This document shows, piece after piece, positions 1-4,561 of a DNA stretch of 7,203 bases (positions are counted from its first letter, which is position 1; each line of letters begins with the position of its first letter). The stretch covers positions 1-7,203 of the forward strand of contig DGAQ01000062.1 in NCBI GenBank assembly GCA_002382445.1, in the 5' to 3' direction. Position numbers and translations under genes: made by a program. The notes under the pieces are model-generated. The model searched no databases. It was not told the origin of the DNA and worked only from the letters and a program-made list of their open reading frames with translations. Origin of the DNA: Porticoccaceae bacterium UBA4026 (GTDB taxonomy: Bacteria; Pseudomonadota; Gammaproteobacteria; Pseudomonadales; Porticoccaceae).

Positions 1-701
1 TGATAAATGCTTTGCACATCATCTAGATCATTTAGCATAGTGGTAAATGTTTCAAACATTTCCACATCATCACCCGTCAGTGGAGCTGTATTCTGCGCAA
101 TGAACTGAATTTCATCCACTTCGTACTCTATGTCGCCAAAGGCTTCGCTCAACGCTTTCTTGGCTTTAAATGATGCTGTATGTGGCGCAAACACCGTCAA
201 CATGCCCCCTTCATTTTCAATGTCCACCACATCAACATCATCCATTAACAAGGCATCTAAGACCGCCTCTTCGTCTTGACCTGAAAACATCAAAATAGTT
301 AAGTGGTCAAACATATGGCTCACAGAGCCCTGGGTCCCTATCTTGGTTTTGGTCTTGCTGAAGCACAAACGCACATCATTAAAGGTACGACTTGGATTGT
401 CCGTTAAACATTCAATGATCACCATGCAGTTGCCCGGCCCATAACCTTCATAACGCGCCAACTCAAAGTTCTCTCCGGCACCACCTTTGGCTTTATCAAT
501 GGCTTTTTCGATGACATGGGAAGGTACTTGGTCCTTTTTGGCCCGTTCGATGAGACTACGCAGACTCAAATTACCGGTAGGGTCTAACCCACCAGCCTTG
601 GCAACAACATAAATTTCGCGACCGTATTTACTATAAATCTTTGCTTTGGCGTCTGATGTTTTCGCCATGGAGTCTTTACGATTTTGGTAGGCTCTACCCA
701 T
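1..701 (-). CDS. YebC/PmpR (TACO1) family protein, YeeN-type; 3' end cut by window edge
   Basis: The minus strand reads open from ATG at 701-699 to the window edge, giving 233 codons. It starts MGRAYQNRKDSMAKT and continues with IYSKYGREIYVVAKAGG, then IERAKKDQVPSHVIEKAIDKAKGG, a YEGYGPGN motif, GSVSHMFDH, and ends MLNDLDDVQSIY. These are landmarks of the YebC/PmpR family, closest to the shorter E. coli YeeN type rather than YebC itself (which starts MAGHSKW). Family members run to about 235-250 residues and commonly end DDVQ.VYHN, so only a handful of codons are missing. The family was long annotated as DNA-binding transcriptional regulators. More recent work on YebC/TACO1 proteins points to a ribosome-associated role relieving stalls at proline-rich sequences; the role of this copy is not shown here. 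I chose the first ATG because the MGR start is conserved; an internal ATG at codon 12 (MAKT) is less likely. The Shine-Dalgarno signal is weak. Confidence 0.93.
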   Translation of the reverse strand, partial: MGRAYQNRKDSMAKTSDAKAKIYSKYGREIYVVAKAGGLDPTGNLSLRSLIERAKKDQVPSHVIEKAIDKAKGGAGENFELARYEGYGPGNCMVIIECLTDNPSRTFNDVRLCFSKTKTKIGTQGSVSHMFDHLTILMFSGQDEEAVLDALLMDDVDVVDIENEGGMLTVFAPHTASFKAKKALSEAFGDIEYEVDEIQFIAQNTAPLTGDDVEMFETFTTMLNDLDDVQSIY

Positions 702-739
702 TATAAAATCCAATCTAGATAAAAAATCTATTCTACAAC

Positions 740-755
740 AGCCTAGGCTCTCGAG
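740..755. promoter_or_regulatory. Perfect palindrome AGCCTAGGCT abutting CTCGAG upstream of the YebC-family gene
   Basis: A 10-base perfect palindrome (740-749) is followed directly by a 6-base one (750-755), 40-55 bases upstream of the YebC-family start codon. The position suits an operator or a promoter-proximal site, but no matching promoter boxes are convincing and no regulator can be named. A second small inverted repeat, TAGAT-aaaaa-ATCTA, lies at 716-730, close to the start codon. Both may be chance in AT-rich DNA. Confidence 0.2.
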
Positions 756-801
756 TATTGGTTTTGAATTGAAAATATTTCACAGTGGCATTTGGACATT
801 A

Positions 802-861
802 CAAAAAAACCCCTCACACTTTCTTATGAAGAATTTTCAAATAGCCCTGAAGGGGCTTTTT
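802..861. terminator. Composite, probably bidirectional intrinsic terminator downstream of the Rieske gene
   Basis: On the plus strand AGCCC (843-847) pairs with GGGCT (853-857) and is followed by a T run (857-861). On the same strand an A run (803-809) precedes CCCCT (810-814), which can pair with AGGGG (851-855). Read on the minus strand, the second pairing gives a G+C stem followed by TTTTTTT. A small TTCTT-CAT-AAGAA-type hairpin sits in the loop region. The element begins about 34 bases past the stop of the minus-strand Rieske gene and is most simply the terminator separating it from the YebC-family gene. No plus-strand gene upstream in the window needs the plus-strand half. Confidence 0.65.
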
Positions 862-894
862 GCTGTCAAGGCATTAAGCGCCCTGCGGCCAATG

Positions 895-2034
895 TCACCC
901 CTGATCTAAATGCCTCGCCAGAGACTGGTGAAAATTAACGATCGCCTTTTCAAAATGACCGAAGGTAAAATGGCTATTTGCGTTACTGCCTACCGACTCT
1001 TGAATAGCACAGGCGGCTTCACGATCTTGATCCTGACCTGATTCATTAACAAAAACCGCATCTCGCTTTGCCTCATCTACAGTAATTTTTTGCCCGTCAG
1101 TCTCTCTATTGATCATACGGTACACCACCCACTGTGATTGGGTTGGGCTTAGGGGCTCTATAATGACCAGACTGGTATGCTTTGAAAGAACAGCCACACT
1201 GGCATTAGGAAAAAGAAGATAAACTGAAGTCACGAACCCATCAATCCGCCGTTCTTTTGGCGCTATCTCACGCAACTTTTCGATACGCCGAAAAGGAAAT
1301 ATGACGCGTGAATTAGACCCAAAATTTTCCACTAGAGTGATGTTATCCAAACCATAGGGATAAAAAGTGTCTTTGTGTAGCGACTTAATATGGTACCCCT
1401 CCATCAGCGTCTCAGTGAGCAGTTTCCAATTTGCCTCATCGGTCAAATTTCCCTGATCAAACATCTCTTGCTCTGGCGTAAAATAGTCAAGGCTATTCTC
1501 CAGCATTTCAGGAGTGATCTGACCCTCTTGCATGACATAAACGATGCCGCCTTGTTCCATAGCACTAACTTCGACTAAGCCATGCTCAGCTGGATTAACA
1601 TCGGGGAAGCCCTCTTGGCCAGGGATCTTTTTGAGAGTTCCCTCAAGGTTATAGGTCCAAGCGTGATAGGGGCAGACAAAAGATCGGGCACAACCACTGC
1701 CATTGGCAACCTGCATACCGCGATGGCGACAGGCATTAATAAATGCTCGAACCCTGTCATCAACCCCTCGGACGACCACCAAGGGCGTTCCTGCGGCTTT
1801 ACGGGCAATGAAGCTGCCCTTCTCGGGCAACGCGACTGACGGGCAATAAGGCACAGGAAGGCGCTTTAAAAGCGCTATTTCAGCGTCAAATCGCTGTTGT
1901 GACTGATAATGATCAACGGGCTCTCTCCAAACCGTATCTCCAAGGTCCGTTGTACTCTTATCTATATGGCTGAAGATTCGCTCTATAACCTCTTGATCAT
2001 TGAGTAGCCGCGGCTTGCTGTTCGATACATTCAT
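895..2034 (-). CDS. Rieske non-haem iron oxygenase, alpha (catalytic) subunit
   Basis: This 379-residue protein has both signatures of ring-hydroxylating oxygenase alpha subunits. The N-terminal Rieske [2Fe-2S] domain (about residues 60-170) carries CRHRG (C102, H104) and CPYH (C121, H124), the four cluster ligands. The C-terminal catalytic domain has EGYHIKSLH, giving the iron ligands H215 and H220 with E212 at the electron-bridging acidic position. D337 in QDREAACAIQ is the likely third iron ligand. Such enzymes insert oxygen into aromatic rings, steroids or, in other branches, N-methyl and betaine substrates. They need an electron-transfer reductase, which is not in the window, nor is a beta subunit. 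There is no signal peptide, so it should be cytoplasmic. The gene ends with TGA just before a hairpin terminator and is transcribed away from the DmdA-like operon. The substrate cannot be read from the sequence. The ATG start gives the normal N-terminal length, although its ribosome site (around GAATGG) is poor. Confidence 0.93.
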   Translation of the reverse strand: MNVSNSKPRLLNDQEVIERIFSHIDKSTTDLGDTVWREPVDHYQSQQRFDAEIALLKRLPVPYCPSVALPEKGSFIARKAAGTPLVVVRGVDDRVRAFINACRHRGMQVANGSGCARSFVCPYHAWTYNLEGTLKKIPGQEGFPDVNPAEHGLVEVSAMEQGGIVYVMQEGQITPEMLENSLDYFTPEQEMFDQGNLTDEANWKLLTETLMEGYHIKSLHKDTFYPYGLDNITLVENFGSNSRVIFPFRRIEKLREIAPKERRIDGFVTSVYLLFPNASVAVLSKHTSLVIIEPLSPTQSQWVVYRMINRETDGQKITVDEAKRDAVFVNESGQDQDREAACAIQESVGSNANSHFTFGHFEKAIVNFHQSLARHLDQG

Positions 2035-2082
2035 TGAGTAACCATTCTTTTTTTATTTTGTTCAAGGTATAAAAAGAGTCGT

Positions 2083-2103
2083 TAGATTACCACTCTTAAT
2101 CTA
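2083..2103. promoter_or_regulatory. Dyad TAGATTA-N7-TAATCTA, candidate operator upstream of the Rieske gene
   Basis: A perfect 7-base inverted repeat with a 7-base spacer (TAGATTA ccactct TAATCTA) lies 49-69 bases upstream of the Rieske start codon, on the promoter side. Its 21-base span and AT-rich half-sites suit a dimeric repressor or LysR-type activator. No regulator gene is in the window. It is not followed by a T run, so a terminator role is unlikely. Confidence 0.4.
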
Positions 2104-2356
2104 CTCCTGCCTTGCCACTATAACCGAAGAACCCCAAGCCTAGAGACCCGCTTCCTCTCTACCCTGTTAATAAAGTGCTAACCCATTGTTTTTTGGACTT
2201 AATAATATATGATCTTGGTGAAGGGATTGATTGTTTCGGCGAGGAGTTGGCTCTTTTTTACGAAACTCACTTTGGTCTGCTTCGAAATCTTCGTCCAGCA
2301 ATTTAATGAAACTGATACCTGACAAAGAAATTATTTCGCTTGCAAATGCGCGCGAT

Positions 2357-2403
2357 AATTAATCGCTGGCTGGCGCTTCTACCAGTATAGCCAGCAAGTA
2401 ATT
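2357..2403. repeat. 47-base imperfect hairpin
   Basis: GCTGGCT (2365-2371) pairs perfectly with AGCCAGC (2389-2395). After a 3x3 internal loop the stem continues with AATTA (2357-2361) against TAATT (2399-2403). An alternative smaller hairpin, CTGG (2370-2373) with CCAG (2382-2385), competes with the main stem. No T run follows on either side, so it is not a typical terminator. It ends 36 bases before the acetyltransferase start and just before a CAAACGTTAGG motif, so it could be part of a degenerate recombination site. Confidence 0.4.
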
Positions 2404-2439
2404 GACCTATATGTCAAACGTTAGGACTGCAGAGGTGTT

Positions 2440-2904
2440 ATGCAAAATATTGAAATAATCGAAGCATCCGATAACGATTTTTCAGTCGTGTCGGCATTGG
2501 TTAAAGATCTTTTAGTTGAGCTTGAGCCAAATAACAAAGCAGAAATTGAAGATATGCCCTTGGACCAGATAGCACACAGATTGCTTAGTTCTTCTAAAAT
2601 ATGGGCTTTTTTGGCAAAGCGTGATGATACAATTCCTGGCGTTATTACGCTTCATGAGTGTGCAGCAATTTATGCCGGAGGGGTGTTTGGTGAAATATCC
2701 GAACTGTACGTCAAGCCTCATTACCGTTCAGCGAATGTAGGAGATCTTTTACTTAGATCGGCAATGGAAAAAGGAAGAGAATTAGGCTGAAAACGCCTTG
2801 AAGTTGGCAGCCCTCCGGTAAATGAAAGTCCGCGTACTATCAAATTTTATGAAGCTAAAGGTTTCAAACATACCGGCTCAAGGCTGCGGTGTTTAATAGT
2901 TTAA
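2440..2904 (+). pseudogene. GNAT-family N-acetyltransferase interrupted by an in-frame TGA
   Basis: From ATG at 2440 the frame codes for 116 residues, then meets TGA at 2788-2790. The same frame continues for 37 more codons to TAA at 2902-2904, reading KRLEVGSPPVNESPRTI then KFYEAKGFKHTGSRLRCL. That is the expected end of a GNAT fold (strand, then FY...GF...G). Without the stop the protein would be 154 residues, a normal GNAT length, and the stop sits where relatives often have Trp (ELGWKRLEV style), so TGG to TGA is the simplest explanation. Upstream, GEISELYVKPHYRSANVGDLLL is the acetyl-CoA-binding motif A; its first Gly is replaced by N99. A ribosome site (AGAGG, 2431-2435) sits four bases before ATG. 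The truncated product would lack the last strands and is probably inactive. The substrate is unknown. A sequencing error or stop readthrough cannot be excluded. Confidence 0.8.
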
Positions 2905-2907
2905 ACC

Positions 2908-2978
2908 CCTAAAAACAGCATGATGCTCGCAACCTGCGTTTGCTGGGGCGGCCTACACGCACTTGTTTCTCGTTATGT
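2908..2978. repeat. Possible degenerate attC-like site after the acetyltransferase remnant
   Basis: The segment starts CCTAA right after the acetyltransferase stop, contains an 8-base-pair stem with asymmetric unpaired bases (2930-2939 with 2957-2965), and ends in CGTTATGT. CCTAA is complementary to TTAGG at 2421-2425, just before the acetyltransferase start, as the two ends of a gene cassette should be. The cassette would span 2421-2972. However the left core departs from RYYYAAC, the right core does not match GTTRRRY exactly, and no integrase gene is present. This is a suggestion only. Confidence 0.22.
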
Positions 2979-3022
2979 TACAGTCGCCCGTATACTGTCG
3001 TTAGCTTTTAATTGAGGTTTCA

Positions 3023-3127
3023 ATGAAGCTACGTATACTTCATAGACTGCACTTTTATAAACTACCCAGATCTGTTGACCCCTCCGACTCTCAGCCTATC
3101 TTTAAAGCTATGCCTTTACATAAATGA
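3023..3127 (+). CDS. Small ORF of 34 codons, unrecognised
   Basis: ATG at 3023 is preceded by GAGG (3014-3017) at a good five-base spacing. The frame codes for a basic 34-residue peptide starting MKLRILHRLHFYKLPRS and ends in TGA, which overlaps the ATG of the next small ORF as ATGA. The peptide has no membrane segment, signal peptide or known motif. I do not recognise it. The ribosome site and the coupled overlap argue for translation; the tiny size and the decayed surroundings argue that it is a remnant or chance. Confidence 0.25.
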   Translation: MKLRILHRLHFYKLPRSVDPSDSQPIFKAMPLHK

Positions 3128-3270
3128 ATCAATGGCCGGATCTGTGGGCCGCTTGTTACCTTACCTGTGATAAAAAAACTAATGCCTTAGGGGTTGTATT
3201 TGTTGATGGTGTCCGATGTTTTTGGCTCTTATTATCTTGTTTCTTAAAAGAGGTCATAAATAGCATTTAA
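3124..3270 (+). CDS. Small ORF of 48 codons overlapping the previous one by ATGA, unrecognised
   Basis: This frame starts at the ATG inside the stop overlap of the 34-codon ORF and runs 48 codons to TAA. The product begins MNQWPDLWAACYLTC. Its C-terminal half (ALGVVFVDGVRCFWLLLSCF) is hydrophobic enough for one membrane segment and carries four Cys residues overall. No ribosome site of its own is seen, so it would rely on coupling. I do not recognise a family. It may be a gene fragment from an earlier insertion rather than a working gene. Confidence 0.2.
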   Translation: MNQWPDLWAACYLTCDKKTNALGVVFVDGVRCFWLLLSCFLKEVINSI

Positions 3271-3331
3271 ACAAACACCAACTATGAGTAGTGCTTCGGA
3301 ATGAACAATCATGCCGAGATAGGGGAAAAAT

Positions 3332-4561
3332 ATGTCGCAAAAGAATAAAGCTGCAACCATTCCATTCGGAGCCAGAGTAAGAAAATCACCCTTCTTTGAC
3401 TCTACTAGAAAAGATGGCGCCAAGTCGTTTTCAGTGTACAACCACATGTACATGCCAACGGCATATGCCGGAACAGAGAGTGAATATAATAGTCTTGTTA
3501 ATGATGTGACTATGTGGGATGTCGCGGTGGAACGACAGATTGAAATCAACGGCCCCGATGCCTATCAATTTATTCGTCTGCTGACGCCAAGAAATCTGGA
3601 GAAATGTGAGATTGGTCATTGTCTCTACGTGATCCTAACAGGCCACAATGGCGGAGTGATTAATGATGCAGTGCTTCTTAGATTAAAACCCGATCAATTC
3701 TGGTTGTCCCCAGGTGATGGTGACGTACTGCTTTGGATTCAAGGCGTGGCTATTAATTCAGGGCTCGATGTCAATATTTTTGAACCTGACGTGTCGCCTC
3801 TTGGGATATGTGGGCCTAAAGCACCCGCCCTCATCAACAAACTGTTTAATGGCGAGCACGATGATTTACGCTTTTATCGCGCCCGTGAAACCTCACTCGC
3901 CGGCATCCCAATGGTGATTGCTCGAACAGGATGGAGCGGTGAAATAAGCTACGAGCTCTATCTTCGTGATGGAAAGCGTGGTGATGCATTATGGGCCATC
4001 GTCAAAGAGGCTGGCCAAGAGTTCAACATTGCGCCGGCAGCTCCAAATACTATACGTAGTATTGAGGGAGGCTTGCTCTCCTATGCCTCAGACATCACCA
4101 GAGACGACTGCCCATATACCCTCGGCTTAGACCGCCTAGTTGATGTAGATCAAGACGTTGAATTTATTGGCAAGGCGGCATTAAAGAAGATCAAAGAAAA
4201 CGGCCCAGCAAGAAAATTGGTGGGCATAGAAATTGCGGGCGATCCCATCACGTCTGGACCTGAGCATCCATGGCCTGTTTTCAGTGGTGATGAGCATGTT
4301 GGCTATGTTTCACGTTGTATATTCTCACCGCGTCTGGGAAGAAATATCGGCTTTGCTAACGTCCCAACCGAACTCTCCTCGATAGATACGCAGTTAACAA
4401 TAAAATGTGCTTTGGGTGATCTAACTGCTACTGTTAGTATGTTTCCTTGGATACCCGCAGAACGAATCGCGCGACCATCGCCGACAGTCGAAACTAAAAA
4501 GAGCCCGTTTAGCGCACTACACATAGGGAGGGAGCCGGCTGTAATCAGGATAAACCCATGA
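3332..4561 (+). CDS. DmdA-like tetrahydrofolate-dependent methyltransferase/demethylase (GcvT fold)
   Basis: This 409-residue protein aligns along nearly its whole length with DMSP demethylase DmdA and, more distantly, with glycine-cleavage T protein. Landmarks are SVYNHMYMPTAY (34-45), MWDVAVERQIEINGPDAYQF (61-80), LTPRNLEKCEIGHCLYV (84-100), GGVIND (107-112, with N111-D112 at the conserved folate-site acid), FEPDVSPLGICGP (150-162), ARTGWSGEISYELY (197-210), and IEGGLLSYASD (244-254). A C-terminal barrel domain follows at about 293-375. Enzymes of this type move a methyl group from a substrate to tetrahydrofolate in the cytoplasm. True DmdA, as I remember it, reads SGWSKQGG(Y/F)E where this protein reads TGWSGEISYE, so the substrate may not be DMSP. 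The tail after residue 375 is about 35 residues longer than in DmdA. AGGGG (3321-3325) lies six bases before ATG. The stop overlaps the ligase start as ATGA. Other aminomethyltransferase-like or O-demethylase roles remain possible. Confidence 0.85.
   Translation: MSQKNKAATIPFGARVRKSPFFDSTRKDGAKSFSVYNHMYMPTAYAGTESEYNSLVNDVTMWDVAVERQIEINGPDAYQFIRLLTPRNLEKCEIGHCLYVILTGHNGGVINDAVLLRLKPDQFWLSPGDGDVLLWIQGVAINSGLDVNIFEPDVSPLGICGPKAPALINKLFNGEHDDLRFYRARETSLAGIPMVIARTGWSGEISYELYLRDGKRGDALWAIVKEAGQEFNIAPAAPNTIRSIEGGLLSYASDITRDDCPYTLGLDRLVDVDQDVEFIGKAALKKIKENGPARKLVGIEIAGDPITSGPEHPWPVFSGDEHVGYVSRCIFSPRLGRNIGFANVPTELSSIDTQLTIKCALGDLTATVSMFPWIPAERIARPSPTVETKKSPFSALHIGREPAVIRINP
4547..4561 (+). promoter_or_regulatory. 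Ribosome site and ATGA overlap coupling the methyltransferase and ligase genes
   Basis: AGGA (4547-4550) lies inside the end of the DmdA-like gene, seven bases before the ligase ATG (4558). The stop TGA of the upstream gene (4559-4561) overlaps that ATG. The arrangement is typical of translational coupling and fixes both ends. It also indicates that the two proteins are made together. Confidence 0.75.

Larger units (their letters stand above)
2035..2439. other. Gene-poor intergenic stretch between the Rieske gene and the acetyltransferase remnant
   Basis: No convincing gene lies here. The stretch holds a 7+7 inverted repeat near the Rieske start (2083-2103), a 47-base imperfect hairpin (2357-2403), an integron-like CAAACGTTAGGA core (2416-2426), and an unassigned open frame on the plus strand (2124-2306). 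That frame has no ATG; its last 31 codons read plausibly as protein (for example ELALFYETHFGLLRNLRPAI before TAA) but match nothing I recognise. It could be the tail of a lost gene. The promoters of the Rieske gene and of the acetyltransferase must lie here, but I see no strong -35/-10 pair. Confidence 0.6.
2905..3331. other. Stretch without an assured gene, holding hairpins, core-site-like motifs and two tiny ORFs
   Basis: Directly after the acetyltransferase remnant come a hairpin (CAA-cc-TGCGT at 2930-2939 with ACGCA-c-TTG at 2957-2965), then CGTTATGT (2971-2978) and CGTTAGC (2999-3005). A short dyad, ACAGT (2980-2984) with ACTGT (2994-2998), lies between the last two. Two overlapping small ORFs follow (3023-3270). 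The last 60 bases lead into the DmdA-like operon. A weak promoter candidate for that operon is TTGTTT (3237-3242) with TAGCAT (3261-3266), spacing 18; I would not rely on it. The ribosome site of the operon's first gene is AGGGG (3321-3325), six bases before ATG. Confidence 0.5.

Noticed and set aside
1575..1839. Plus- and minus-strand frames inside the Rieske gene
   Set aside because: They lie entirely within the Rieske domain coding region in other frames and show no known motifs.
2209..2322. 37-codon ORF starting at ATG 2209
   Set aside because: There is no ribosome site upstream, no recognisable motif, and the other frame over the same stretch reads more like protein.
2365..2395. Hairpin GCTGGCT/AGCCAGC as a terminator
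   Set aside because: No T run follows it on either strand and no gene ends just before it.
2340..2430. Complete attC site in front of the acetyltransferase
   Set aside because: The right core (CAAACGTTAGGA) is suggestive, but no complementary left core (like TCCTAAC) or matching inner box is found within about 150 bases upstream. Only the possible cassette boundary is kept as a low-confidence idea.
2788..2790. TGA read as an amino acid (changed genetic code or selenocysteine) in the acetyltransferase gene
   Set aside because: Three intact genes in the window end with TGA, Trp is coded by TGG throughout, and GNAT enzymes have no known selenocysteine at this place. No clear selenocysteine-insertion hairpin was identified after the codon.
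3244..3549. Minus-strand reading frame over the start of the DmdA-like gene with hydrophobic stretches
   Set aside because: It overlaps the conserved N-terminus of a well-supported gene in antisense and has no family landmarks, so it is a shadow frame.
3332..4561. Methyltransferase as LigM/DesA-type lignin O-demethylase
   Set aside because: It shares the fold, but the remembered LigM sequence lacks the VYNHM, ERQ, EPDVSPL and IE.GLLSY landmarks seen here, and LigM is longer. DmdA is clearly the nearer relative.
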